A DNA stretch of 64,000 nucleotides from Hevea brasiliensis (GCF_030052815.1 NC_079498.1:70976992-71040991), one strand, 5' to 3'; counted from the first letter of the stretch, positions 10,681 through 22,595 are shown. Notes: generated by a model from the sequence alone, not told the origin. A program made the numbers and translations.

Positions 10681-11841
10681 AATTTAATTTAAGTATGTAT
10701 GTTTTATTTAATTGTTAAATAGTGATATGCATGATGGATGATCATGGACTATAAAAGACCAATGTGATTGGATTTATTTCTTTTATGTTTCTTTGGGATT
10801 GTAAATTAATTAATTTATTTTAATTTATTTTGGGCATGTATTATTAAGTTTGTAATAATTTTTGGGTTGTAATTTCATTTATTTAAGTTCTTGTAAATTC
10901 GCCTTGGTATGCCAAGGATTACTATGTAATATTGAATTGCAAGAAGTTCAAGGAGGTCAAGAGCATTGGTGGGACCAGTGGGAGGAATTCAAGATCAAGT
11001 GTTGATTATGTACTCCTTCAGCAACTCTTGAAAATGAATGAATGAAATGCACCTAGGAATGCCCTGATTCAATTCTTGGTGGCTCAGAATTGAATCCCTT
11101 AGAAAGTCCATGATCATACCATATTTATTGCTTATCCATGAATGCATGAGATGTATGGGAATGTATGCAATTATATGATATATGCATGCTAAATGGATAA
11201 TGTGCAAAGTGAGACCTTAATAGTAATTAGAATGACTATAAAATCTTCCAAATAAATGATTAAGTTGGATATGCTATAATTAAAGTAATTATAACATAGG
11301 CCCTCCATTGGGGCAATTATTTTAAGAAATTTTAAATAGTTGCATGAGATGCAATTAATTTAAGAGATTTTCTTAAGAATAATTGTTAAGCATGAGATGT
11401 TGTAAATATGTAAATGGTTTGGTGGCCAATATTGGATGTACCTGAGAACATTAAAATTATTTACATAATTACTGGCTCAATGGGATCAACATAACTAATG
11501 CAAGATAAGTTAATAATGGATGTACCTGAGATTTTGAGCATTAGGGGCTAGGTAAAGGATTGAACCTCACATGAGATGTGATGGGCAAGGAGCTGCTCAC
11601 TTATAGTTTATTGTAATTCCAATAATGGATGTACCTGAGGATGATCAATAGAATTATAAGAATTCAATCACCCACTAGAAATCCATCCAACTAGGATTTC
11701 CGTTTCCTACTTTGGAAGTGTAGGATTCGCTAAGTTAGTGGGAGGACCAATTTGATTAAAATACCATAATCATTTTGGTTAATTACATGATACATTTACT
11801 AATTAATCTGGTTATTTTCTACAGTTAATTTTCTGATAAAA

Positions 11842-13959
11842 ATGAGCACAAAACAACCACCACCATCCAATATCCTTGCGAGCGTACTTGATCACAATAG
11901 GTTGATAGGACCAAATCTGTCTGATTGGCTAAGAAATTTGAAGCTTGTCCTGAACCTTGAACATATAGGATATGTTCTAGATTCAAATGTTCTTGGTCCC
12001 TTACCTCCAGAGGCCACACAAGAGGAACATGATACTTTGGACAAGTGGAAGGAGCATGATATGAGAGCTAAGTGTTACATGCTTGATTCCATGAGTAATG
12101 AGTTACAGAAGCAACATGAGAACATGCAGAGTGCGAGTGAGATTCTTCTTCACCTACAAGAGTTGTATGGTGAGCACAGCAGGAATGCTAGGTATGAGAT
12201 ATCTAGACAGCTATTCCGTATGAGGATGTCTGAGGGACAGAATGTTGGGGATCATGTCCACAAGATGATTCGGCTGATTGAGCAGTTAGAATATCTTGAC
12301 TTCAACATGGATTTCCAACTACAAACGGATTTGATCCTTCAGTCCCTTCCTGAGTCTTTTGGAAATTTTGTGACAAATTTCCATATGATTAAACAGGAAT
12401 GCACCTTAGCTGGTTTACTCAACATGCTGGTTATTGCCCAAAAGAATATGCCAGGCAATAAAGGGAAAGAGGTATCTTTGGTTGCATCTTCTTCTGCTGA
12501 AAAGTCCAACAAGAAGAAGGGCAATAAAAAAAAGAAACCTCAGATTCCTGATCCTTCCAAGAAAATAGCTAAACAGAAAAGGAAGACTAAAGCTGATGGA
12601 GGCAAAGGAAAGTGTTTCCACTGCCAAAAGGATGGGCACTGGAAAAGGAACTGCCCAGAGTATCTTGCTTCTCTGAAGGACAAGAAGGATACACCTTCGG
12701 AAGGTATGTCCATATCTTGTTATTTAGATTCTAATGATACTCATAGTTCATTTACAGCTTGGGTTTTAGATACTGGTGCCAGTTCTTACATTTCTAATGA
12801 TATGCAGGAACTAGCAAACAGTAGCAGCTTGCGTTCTCAAGATATTAGAGTCCGGATTGGCAATGGCTCAACTGTTGAAGCTTTAGCCATAGGATCTAAA
12901 TCTTTTTACATGTTTAGACATGTTTTGTGTTTGGATAATATTTTATATGTACCTGATGCTTTTAAGAACATCATTTCTATATCTAGTTTGACTAGAAATG
13001 GCTATGAATTTCAGTTCACTGATGATGTTTGCAATATTTATTTTGGAAATAAATATGTTGGTTCGAGTTATATGAATGATGGTCTTTATTATTTGGATAA
13101 TAATAGCAAACACAAATTGAATGCAAGTGATCTAAAAGAATGCAATGCCATGGTGAAAACCAACTCAAGTTCAAAATATATTTGGCACTTAAGGTTATGT
13201 CATGTTGCAGAAGATAGGATTGCAAAACTGGAGAAAATAGGGATTTTATCCTCATTGGGCTCTGAGCCTACTCCAACTTGTGAATCTTGCCTTCAGGGTA
13301 AAATGACAAGATCACCCTTTGTTGGACAAGGGCTAAGAGCTAAAAATATTTTGGAGCTAATACATAGTGATGTATGTGGTCCATTTAAAGAAATGGCTAG
13401 AAGGGGTTTTCATTATTTTATTACCTTTACTGATGATAAATCAAGGTTTGTGTATTTGTATTTGATGAAATACAAACATGAATCTTTTGAAAAGTTTAAG
13501 GAGTTTAAATCTGAAGTAGAAAATCAAACAGGAAAGAGTATTAAAGCTCTTCGATCAGATCGTGGAGGTGAATATTTGAGTACTGAATTTGATGAATACT
13601 TGAGAGAGCATGGCATTGTTTCTCAGCTGACTCCTCCAGGAACGCCACAGCTGAATGGTGTATCTAAAAGGAGAAATCGTACCCTATTGGATATGGTACG
13701 TAGTATGATGAGCTATACTGATATGCCAATCTTCTTTTGGGGATTTGCATTAGAATCAGCTTTGTATATTCTGAATAAGATTCCATCAAAATCAGTTTCT
13801 TCCACACCTTATGAGATATGGCATGCAAGAAAACTAAGTCTTAAGCATGTTAAGATTTGGGGTTGTCCAGCTTATATTAAAAAGCTGAACACTGATAAAT
13901 TGGAGACCAGATCAGAAAAAGGTCGATTTGTTGGATATCCAAAAGATAGTTTTGGATAA
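11842..13959 (+). pseudogene. COP-3 gag, protease and integrase (705 residues open)
   Basis: The ATG at 11842 begins a copia Gag domain (residues 1-220). A zinc knuckle C-X2-C-X4-H-X4-C follows (258-271), then protease with WVLDTGAS (Asp 310). The GAG-pre-integrase HHCC site has His 449, His 454 and a CESC pair. The integrase core has Asp 510 and Asp 573. The third catalytic residue, expected as Glu with 35 residues between, is Lys at 609 (AAA, 13666-13668); COP-4 has Glu there. The frame ends in a TAA at 13957 inside a conserved block (SFG-stop-YF), so the stop is premature. In a live element this is one continuous Gag-Pol polyprotein. Confidence 0.92.
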
Positions 13960-15458
13960 TATTTTTATTTGCCTACTTCACAAAAGGTTGTGATAAGTAG
14001 AGATGCCACATTTCTTGAACAATAGTTTGTTCAAGAAGGAGGCAAAGGAAGGCAAATAGAGTTAGAATTGGAGAATTATGACCAACCAACAGATCAGATG
14101 GATATAGATCCATCTAGTTAACCAATACCTGTTGATGAAACATCTACAGCTGTTCCTCGTAGAACAACCAGGGTATCTCACCCACCAGTGAGATATGGTT
14201 TTCTTCATGAAGAAGAACAAGAGTTGTCTATTCATGAAGAAGTAGATCATGGAGATGATCCACTTACCTATGAAGAAGCTATATCAGATATAGACTCTTC
14301 AAAATGGATTGATGCTATGAAATCCGAGATTGATTCCATGTATAAGAATCAAGTTTGGGATCTTGTTGACCCACCTGAAGGTATTATACCTATAGGGAAC
14401 AAATGGGTTTTCAAGAAGAAAATTGGTTCTGATGGAAAGGTAGAGACCTATAAGGCAAGGCTAGTAGCGAAAGGGTTTCGCCAAAGGCAAGGAATCGACT
14501 ATGAGGAGACTTTCTCGCCTGTTGCCATGCTTAAATCAATTAGGATTTTATTAGCAATAGCTGCATACTATAATTATGAGATTTGGTAGATGGATGTCAA
14601 AATAGCTTTTCTCAATGGATATATTGAAGAAAACATTTTCATGGAACAACCTAGGGGATTTGAATCCCAAGATGGTTCCAAGGTATGCAAGCTAAAGTGA
14701 TCCATTTATGGGTTAAAACAAGCTTCGAGGAGTTGGAACATCCGTTTTGATGAAGCCATTAAATCCTTTGGTTTTATCAAAAATAAGGATGAGCCATGTG
14801 TATATAAGAAGGTTAGTGATAGTGCTATCACTTTCCTTGTCTTATATGTGGATGACATACTGTTGATGGGTAATGACACAGGTATGTTGACAACTATAAA
14901 GTATGGTTGTCAAATACATTCTCCATGAAAGACTTAGGGGAGGCAACCTATATTCTTGGAATTCACATCTATAGAGATAGAGCGAAAAGAATAATTGGTT
15001 TATCCCAAAGTCTATACTTGGAAAAGGTGTTAAAGAGGTTTAACATGCTTGATTCCAAGAGAGGATTATTGCCAGTGAGACATGGTATCCATCTTTCTAA
15101 AGAGATGTCTCCAAAGACACCTGAAGAAAGAGATAAGATGGCCAGGATTCCATATGCTTCGGCTATTGGAAGTTTAATGTATGCAATGTTGTGTACTAGG
15201 CCGGATATTTCATATGCTGTTAGTTTGACTAACAGGTATCAATCCAATCCAGGTTTGGAACACTGGATAGCTGTCAAGAATATTCTTAAGTAGTTGAGAA
15301 GAACTAAGGGTTTATTCTTGATTTATGGAGGTGGAGACTTGCAATTGGATGGTTATACTGATTCTGATTTCCAATCAGATATCGATGATAGAAAGTCTAC
15401 CTTTGGATATGTGTTCATTTGTAATGGAGGTGCAGTCAGTTGGAAGAGTTCCAAACAG
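13960..15458 (+). pseudogene. COP-3 integrase C-terminus, reverse transcriptase and partial RNase H
   Basis: The same frame continues past the 13957 stop, with further in-frame stops at 14023, 14119, 14587 and 14698. A 1-bp deletion near 14900 moves the frame, which stays open from 14907 to the stop at 15291. RT motifs are visible: KWVFKKK, VKIAFLNG (for VKTAFLNG), YGLKQ, and YVDD near 14850. The RNase H is cut at about 15458, inside WKSSKQ, where LTR sequence begins. Confidence 0.9.
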
Positions 15459-15834
15459 AACTTGAATTTCTAATTAATAGAAAAGGCTTTAGAAGCTGTT
15501 CAAGGGCTGCTATAGGTGTTCTTGGTGTGGACAAGCTAGAGGGACAAGATCTGGTGTCCTGAAGACGAATCTCAAAGGCGCAGACACGCTGCAGTGTATC
15601 AAGAGGTTAGTGTAATCGTTCTTGATTTAATCTAGGGTTCTAAAATTAATCTGATTAATTTTAAAATCTTAAATGGCAAATACAGATCCAAAAACATATT
15701 AAAAGAGTTTTAATATGTTGTTTATCATTGAAATCAAATAGATAAAAATAAATCTTGCATGATGCATGTGACCCTAGGTGAAAATTTTTGAATTCAATGG
15801 TATAAACTTGTGTTTTCACGCTTCCGTTCCTTCA
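15456..15834 (+). repeat. Truncated 3' LTR of COP-3
   Basis: It corresponds to 9678-10057 of the 5' LTR; the first about 1.73 kb of the LTR is absent. The junction with pol shares the four bases CAGA (15456-15459) between both parents, a microhomology of the kind seen at illegitimate-recombination deletions. The end TTCA and the TSD are intact. Confidence 0.92.
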
Positions 15835-15839
15835 GATGT
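15835..15839 (+). repeat. Right TSD of COP-3 (GATGT)
   Basis: Exact copy of 7946-7950; COP-2 sequence resumes directly afterwards. Confidence 0.95.
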
Positions 15840-16320
15840 TTCATCAACAGGTATAGGTTGACTAGATGGATCTATATCCATCTGATCTATTGGTTGGTCA
15901 GAACTCTCCAATTCTAACTCTATTTGCCTTCCTTTGCCTCCTTCTTGAACAAACTGTTGTTCAAGAAATGTAGCATCTCTACTTATCACAACCTTTTGTG
16001 AAGTAGGCAAATAAAAATAATATCAAAAACTATCTTTTGGATATCCAACAAATCGACCTTTTTCTGATCTGGTCTCCAATTTATCAGTGTTCAGCTTTTT
16101 CATATAAGTTGGACAAGCCCAAATCTTAACATGCTTAAGACTTGATTTTCTTCCATGCCATATCTCATAAGGTGTGGAAGAAACTGATTTTGATGGAATC
16201 CTATTCAGAATATACAAAGCTGATTCTAATGCAAATCCCCAAAAGAAGATTGGCATATCATTATAGCTTATCATACTATGTACTATATCCAATAAGGTGT
16301 GATTTCTCCTTTCAGATATA
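15840..16320 (-). pseudogene. COP-2 integrase C-terminal region
   Basis: Two minus-strand pieces in one frame (16292-16023 and 16010-15840), separated by a TGA in the SF(G/E)YYFYLP block. This frame differs from the upstream gag/integrase frame because of a 2-bp insertion near 16345: GGAGGAGAGTCAG here against GGAGGAGTCAG in COP-4. The catalytic Glu codon, Lys in COP-3, is still GAA here. COP-3 interrupts the region at 15839. Confidence 0.88.
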
Positions 16321-16324
16321 CCAT

Positions 16325-17656
16325 TCAGTTGTGGCGTTCCTGGAGGAGAGTCAGTTGAGAAATAATGCCGTGCTCTCTCAAGTATTCATCAAATTCAGTA
16401 CTCCAATATTCACCTCCACGATCTGATCGAAGAGCTTTAATACTATTTCCTGTTTGATTTTCTACTTCAGATTTAAATTCTTTGAACTTTTCAAAGGATT
16501 CATGTTTGTATTTCATCAAACACAAATACCCAAACCTTGATTTATCATCAGTAAAGGTAATAAAAAAATGAAAACCGCCTCTAGCCATTTCCTTAAATGG
16601 ACCGCATACATCACTATGTATTAGCTCCAAAATATTTTCAGCTCTTTGCCCTTGTCCAACAAAGGGTGATCTAGTCATTTTGCCCTGAAGGCAAGATTCA
16701 CAAGTTGGAGTAGGCTCAGAGCCCAATGAGAATAGAATCCCCATTTTCTCCATTTTTGCAATCCTATCTTCTGCAACATGACATAACCTTAAGTGGCAAA
16801 TATATTTTGAACTTGAGTTGGTTTTCACCATGGCATTACATTCTTTTAGATCACTTGCATTCAATTTGTGTTTGTCATTATTATCCAAATAATAAAGACC
16901 ATCATTCATATAACCCGAACCAACATATTTATTTCCAAAATAAATATTGCAAACATCATCTGTGAACTGATATTCATAGCCATTTCTAGTCAAACTAGAT
17001 ATAGAAATGATGTTCTTAAAAGCATCAAGCACATATAAAATATTATCCAAACATAAAACATGTCCAAATATGTAAAAAGATTTAGATCCTATGGCTAAAG
17101 CTTCAACAGTTGAGCCATTGCCAATCCGGACTCTAATATCTTGAGAACGCAAGCTGCTACTATTTGCTAGTTCCTGCATATCATTAGAAATGTGAGAACT
17201 GGCACCAGTATCTAAAACCCAAGCTGTAGATGAACTATGAGTATTATCAGAATCTAAATAACAAGATATGGACATACCTTCCGAAGGTGTATCCTTCTTG
17301 TCCTTCAGAGAAGCAAGATACTCTGGGCAGTTCCTTTTCCAGTGCCCATCCTTTTGGCAGTGGAAACACTTTCCTTTGCCTCTATCAACTTTAGTCTTTC
17401 TTTTATGTTTAGCTATTTTCTTGGAAGGACCAGGAATCTGAGGTTTCTTTTTCTTATTACCCTTTTTCTTGTTGGACTTTTCAGCAGAAAAAGATGCAAT
17501 CAAAGCTACCTCTTTTTCTTTATTGCCCGGCATATTCTTTTGGGCAATAACCAGTATGTTGAGTAAACCAGCTAAGGTGCATTCCTGTTTAGTCATATGG
17601 AAATTTATCACAAAATTCCCAAAAGACTCAAGAAGGGACTGAAGGATCAAATCCAT
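16325..17656 (-). pseudogene. COP-2 gag C-terminus, protease and integrase (443 residues)
   Basis: The minus-strand frame continues from the gag N-terminal piece after a TAG (17659-17657). In order it has the zinc knuckle CFHCQKDGHWKRNC, protease WVLDTGASSH, the HHCC pre-integrase site, and integrase with the first two catalytic Asp (HSDVCGP, RSDRGGEY). It ends in a shifted frame (LTLLQERHN) caused by the 2-bp insertion before the third catalytic residue. Confidence 0.92.
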
Positions 17657-18139
17657 CTATAGTTTGATATCCATGTTGAAGTCAAGATGTTCCAACTGCT
17701 CAATCAGTCGAATCATCTTGTGGATATGATCCCCAACATTCTGTCCCTCAGACATCCTCATGCGGAACAGCTGTTTAGATATCTCATACCTAGCATTCCT
17801 ACTGTGCTCACTATATAACTCTTGTAGGTAAAGGAGGATCTCACTCGCACTCAACATGTTCTCATGCTGCTTTTGTAACTCATTACTCATGGAAGCAAGC
17901 ATGTAACACTTAGCTCTCATATCATGCTCCTTCCACTTATCCAAAGTTTCATGTTCCTCTTGTGTGGCCTCTGGAGGTAAGGGACCAGGAACATTTGAAT
18001 CTAGAACATATCCTATATGTTCAAGGTTCAGGACAAGTTTCAAATTTCTTAGCCAATCAGACAGATTAGGTCCTGTCAACCTATTGCGACTAAGTATGCT
18101 TGCAAGTATATTGGATAGTAGTGGTTGTTCTGTGCTCAT
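17657..18139 (-). pseudogene. COP-2 gag N-terminal region (160 residues)
   Basis: Starts at the conserved gag ATG (MSTEQPLLSNILAS) and covers the copia Gag capsid region to IKL. It stops at TAG 17659-17657, exactly the codon where COP-4 has TAA and COP-3 has CAA. In intact form this continues without a break into 17656 and below. Confidence 0.9.
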
Positions 18140-19881
18140 TATTATCAGAAAATCAATTGCAGAAAATAACTAGATTAATTAGTAAATGTATCAAGTAATT
18201 AACCAAAATAATTATGGTCTTTTATTCAAATTGCTCCTCCCACTAACTTAGCGAATCCTACACTTCCAAAGTAGAAAACGAAAATCCTAGTTGGATGGAT
18301 TTCTAGTGGGTGATTGAATTCTTATAATTCTACTGATCATCCTCAGGTACATCCGTTATTGGAATTACAATAAACTATAAGTGGGCAACTCCTTGCCCAT
18401 CACATCTCATGTGAGGTTCAATCCTTTACCTAGCCCCTAATGCTCAAAATCTCAGGTACATCCATTATTGACTTATCTTGTATTAGTTAAGTTGATCCCA
18501 TTGAGCCAGTAATTATGCAAATAATTTAATGTCCTTAGGTACATCCAATATTGGCCACCAAACCATTTACATATTTACAACATATCATGCTTAACAATTA
18601 TTCTTAAGAAAATCTCTTAAATTAATTGCATCTTATGCAACTATTTAAAATTTCTTAAAATAATTGCCCCAATGGAGGGCCTATGTTATAATTACTTTAA
18701 TTATAGCATTTCCAACTTAATCATTTGTTTGGAAGATTTTATAGTCATCCTAATTACTATTAAAGTCTCACTTTACACATTATCCATTTAGCATGCATAT
18801 ATCATATAATTGCATACATTCCCATACATCTCATGCATTCATGGATAAGCAGTAAATATGGTATGATCATGGACTTTCTAAGGGATTCAATTCTGAGCCA
18901 CCAAGAATAGAATCAGGGCATTCCTAGGTACATTTCATTCATTCATTTTACAAGAGTAGCTGAAGGAGTACATAATCAACACTTGATCTTGAATTCCTCC
19001 CACTGGTCCCACCAATGCTCTTAACCTCCTTGAACTTCTTGCAATCCAATATTACATAGTAATCCTTGGCATACCAAAAATTATTACAAACTTAATAATA
19101 CATGCCCAAAATAAATTAAAATAAATTAATTAATTTACAATTCCAAAGAAACATAAAAGAAATAAATCCAATAACATTGGTCTTTTATAGTCCATGATCA
19201 TCCATCATGCATATCACTATTCAACAATTAAATAAAACATACATACTAAAATTAAATTGAATATCTCATATTCAATTTAAAAATCCAGATTTGAATATGA
19301 TTCAAATAAATTTAAAAATTCAGATTTGAATCTCATTCAAACAAATTTAAAAATTTAGATTTGAATCACATTCAAACAACTTTAAAAATTCAGATTTGAA
19401 TCACATTCAAACATTTTTTAAAAAATCAGATTTGAACCACATTCAAACATTTTTAAAAAAATCAGATCTGAATTTTATTCAATCAATTTTAAAAAATCAG
19501 ATTTAAATATGATTCAAACAACTTTAAAAATTCATATTTGAATCACATTCAAACAACTTTTAAAATTCAGATTTGAATCACATTCAAACATTTTGTAAAA
19601 TTTTGATTTGAATCATAATTTAATTGTGTGATAAAAATTCTAATTAAACAAATTAATTAGACATAAAATGGATCTTAGATCATACAACAATTGCACATTC
19701 ACCATCCATTTACCTTTGCACACCATTGTGGCGCATCAACCATGTGCACCATGGTGTTCATCATTTGTGCCGCCACCTTGGCTTTGCAACCAGCAATGAA
19801 CTTTTGATCTCATGATCAAACACACAATTAAATCATATAAACATTAATCTAAATGGCAAATATAGAGGTTCTGATATCAAT
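18140..19881 (-). other. COP-2 5' leader
   Basis: Minus-strand untranslated leader, reverse-complement partner of 10058-11841. It contains the spaced GGATGTACCTGAG motif (as its complement, 18340-18560) and about ten copies of the 35-bp repeat (19270-19620). The PBS at 19879-19867 is degenerate (TGATATCAGAACC). No gene is supported. Confidence 0.85.
19867..19879 (-). other. COP-2 primer-binding site, mutated
   Basis: On the minus strand it reads TGATATCAGAACC, with two G-to-A changes from TGGTATCAGAGCC. It sits two bases from the 5' LTR. Confidence 0.8.
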
Positions 19882-21988
19882 TGAAAGAACGGAAGCGTGA
19901 AAAACATAAGTTTATACCATTGAATTTAAAATTTTTCACCTAGGGTCACATGCATCATACAATATTTATTTTTATCTATTTGATTTCAATGATAAACAAC
20001 ATATTAAAACTCTTTTAATATGTTTTTGGATCTGTATTTGCCATTTGAGATTTTAAAATTAATCAGATTAATTTTAGAACCCTAGATTAAATTAAGAACA
20101 ATTACACTAACCTCTTGATGCACTACAGCGTGTCTGCGCCTTTGAGATTTCTCTTCAGGACACCAGATGTTGTCTCTCTAGTTTGTCCACACCAAGAACA
20201 CCTATGGCAGCCCTTCAACAGCTTCTAAAGCTTTTTCTATTAATTAGAAATTTAAGTTCTGCCTTTTAAAAGATTAGAGATGTAAACAGGACACTAGAAA
20301 CAATTTCTAGTGTTCTTAATTCAAGAGATTGATGGCTAATCTCTTTGAATTGATGAGAGATGAAGAAGAATAGATGGAGAACCTCAAAATGGCGTGACAA
20401 AGGAGAGGAGTGGCTGCTGGTTGTTTTTCTTTTTTATAACAACACTTATATAGCTAGGTTAGCACATTAAACCCTTGCCACATGTCACCCTTTGATTAGC
20501 TCTAGGTTTAAGTGACCCAATCACATTGTGCCAAGTGTCAAACCTATATTTAATCTTGATTTTAATCATCTTACATGATTAAAAAAAAACATTTGGCAAG
20601 CTTATGTGTAATCCTATGTGTCACCATCTCATGGTGCCACGTGTCACACTGTGAAATGACCAAAATGCCCCTATGTCTTAATTTTGAGTTCTTAACCCAA
20701 AATAATTATTTTTCTTTTTCTAATTTATATCAAATATAAATTAATTAATTAATCTCTATTAATTAATTTCTCATTAATTAAATTCATATTTAAACACTTT
20801 AAATATAAATTTAACTTATACTATACATCCAATAATCTAGATTTGGTTTCAAGTCATGCTAGGGACTTTGCAATTTAATTGCAAACCAAACCTATTTAAT
20901 TAATCAATTAAACTCTTTAATTAATTAATTAAATCATATTTAAATAGGTGATAACTTGTGTATGTGTGTGACTTACTAGGCTCATCACTAATTGGCAATG
21001 AGACATGATATCAACTCTTAATATCATCAGAACTCTTTCTTACCATAAATGATTTCTCTAAATCATTTTATGAACCTCATAGACCATGGTTAACACCTAG
21101 CATAGCATGCCATGGCCACCCAATTAGTAATAAGGTTTACCTTAAATGAACCTATAATCATATGTTACCATGCACTAGAATCTCTCTGTTACAAAATCCC
21201 GACTCAAGCTGGAGTCATGGTTTATGTCAAACTCCATTTGCTGTGAATATTATGTTCTCCTTTAATTCCGGTTCTTGATTAAAAGGATTTTCTCATCAGA
21301 AACTCTTTTCTGAATAAATCTATCTGTCCTGGCCAGGAACTTAAAACATCAATAACAATTAAATGAACATAGGATTTTATCTCTATTTACTTAGAGGAAT
21401 AGATTCCATCTTGATCAACACCTACCTCCATATATAACTAGTAGGAGCCAACATATGCCCATATACCCATACACAGTGCAAGTATGAAAGCAGTATCAAA
21501 CTCAAACTACCTATATACAATATAACTGTGATATCTCAGGTCTAAAGATTACATGCACTGATATGATTTATGACAAAACATTGACAAGAGTAAACTCCAT
21601 GTGCTTGTCATAAGTGTCACTGGTTCGGCCTACTTATCATTTATAAGTGCCTATCATGTTTGTCATATGGCATGAGACTCACCATTCCATCTTATTTATA
21701 TCTCATATAAATAACTTGGGAACAAACATGAATACAATCTTTCTGGATAAGTCATGTCCTTATTATGAAGTATCCTCGATTGTGAACCTATTTATGATAC
21801 TTTGTACTAGAAATACTGTCACTCATATTCTTAATAACTTAAGAATAGAATTTCTAACAAAATATCAATGGACCTTTTCTATTACACATAAATATCTTAT
21901 GTAAATGGAAAAGTGGAAATGCCTTTTATTAATAAAAATATGTACAAGATACATACTAAATGATATGCTCTAGGGCATATTACTAACA
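19882..21988 (-). repeat. COP-2 5' LTR
   Basis: 2,107 bp with the same ends as the 4154-6243 copy. A TATATAAG box is on the minus strand at 20453-20445. Together with 15840-19881 it forms the right arm of the large inverted repeat. The open frame 21647-21904 is a recurring LTR segment, not a gene. Confidence 0.93.
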
Positions 21989-21993
21989 ACCAC
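21989..21993 (+). repeat. Right TSD of COP-2 (ACCAC)
   Basis: Exact copy of 4149-4153. COP-1 leader resumes after it. Confidence 0.93.
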
Positions 21994-22595
21994 AAAATCT
22001 TCCAAATAAATGATTAAGTTGGAAATGGTATAATTAAGGTAATTATATCATGGGCCCTCCATTGAGGCAATTATTTTAAGAAATTTTAAATACTTGCATA
22101 TGATACAATTAATTTAAGAGATTTTCTTAAGAATAATTGTTAAGCATGAGATGTTGTAAATATATAAATGGTTTGGTGGCCAATAATGGATGTGCCTGAG
22201 GACATTAAAATTATTTGCATGTTTACTGGCTCAATGGGATCAACTTAACTAATGCAAGATAAGTCAATAATGGATGTGCCTGAGATTTTAAGCATTGGGG
22301 GCTAAGTAAATAATTGAACCTCACATGAGATGTGATGGGCAAGGAGTTGCTCACTTACAATTTATTGTAATTCCAATAATGGATGTGCTTGAGGATGATC
22401 AATAAGACTATAAGAATTTATTCACCCACTAGAAATCCATCCAACTAGGATTTCCATTTCCTACTTTGAAAGTGTAGGATTCGCTAAGTTAGTGGGAGGA
22501 CTAATTTGATTAAAAGACCATAATCATTTTAGTTAAATACATGATACATTTACTAATTAATTTGGTTATTTTCTGCAGTTAATTTTCTGATAAAA
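21994..22595 (+). other. COP-1 5' leader, second part
   Basis: Leader continuing after COP-2, collinear with 11240-11841 of COP-3. The spaced motif occurs here as GGATGTGCCTGAG/GGATGTGCTTGAG (three copies, 22190-22400), one base different from the other copies. It ends just before the gag ATG at 22596. Confidence 0.85.

Larger units (their letters stand above)
10058..11841 (+). other. COP-3 5' leader with two repeat systems
   Basis: About 1.8 kb of untranslated leader. The first repeat system is about ten copies (10320-10680) of a unit of about 35 bp built on GTGATTCAAATCTGAATTTT. The second is three copies of GGATGTACCTGAG spaced along 11430-11645 (near 11434, 11518 and 11626), upstream of the gag ATG. 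Both systems recur in the other copies of the family, the first with different copy numbers. No gene is supported. Confidence 0.85.
7951..15834 (+). mobile_element. COP-3: Ty1/copia retrotransposon inside COP-2, 3'-truncated
   Basis: 5' LTR (7951-10057), PBS (10060), leader, gag-pol (11842 to about 15458), then a direct jump into the last about 380 bp of the 3' LTR (15456-15834). Both outer ends are intact and flanked by GATGT. The missing segment (end of RNase H, PPT, U3 and most of the LTR) was therefore lost after integration, by an internal deletion. The two LTR copies differ by about five substitutions and one indel over the shared about 380 bp by my count, which suggests a recent insertion. 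Confidence 0.95.
4154..21988 (-). mobile_element. COP-2: Ty1/copia retrotransposon, minus strand, split by COP-3
   Basis: Reading on the minus strand: 5' LTR (21988-19882), degenerate PBS (19879-19867), leader, gag-pol (18139-15840), the COP-3 insertion, remaining pol (7945-6258), PPT, and 3' LTR (6243-4154). Perfect 5-bp TSDs bracket it. It is full-length once COP-3 is removed. It is inactive through nonsense codons, a 2-bp insertion in integrase, a 1-bp insertion in RNase H and a changed RT active site. Confidence 0.95.
7951..21988. repeat. Large inverted repeat formed by COP-3 (+) and COP-2 (-)
   Basis: Left arm 7951-14143 (COP-3 LTR, leader, gag and first part of pol); right arm 15835-21988 (COP-2 in reverse, same content). 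Spacer about 1.7 kb. The arms end at the insertion site itself, because COP-3 split COP-2 at the homologous position. Similarity is high by eye, apart from the small changes listed under each element. Confidence 0.9.
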
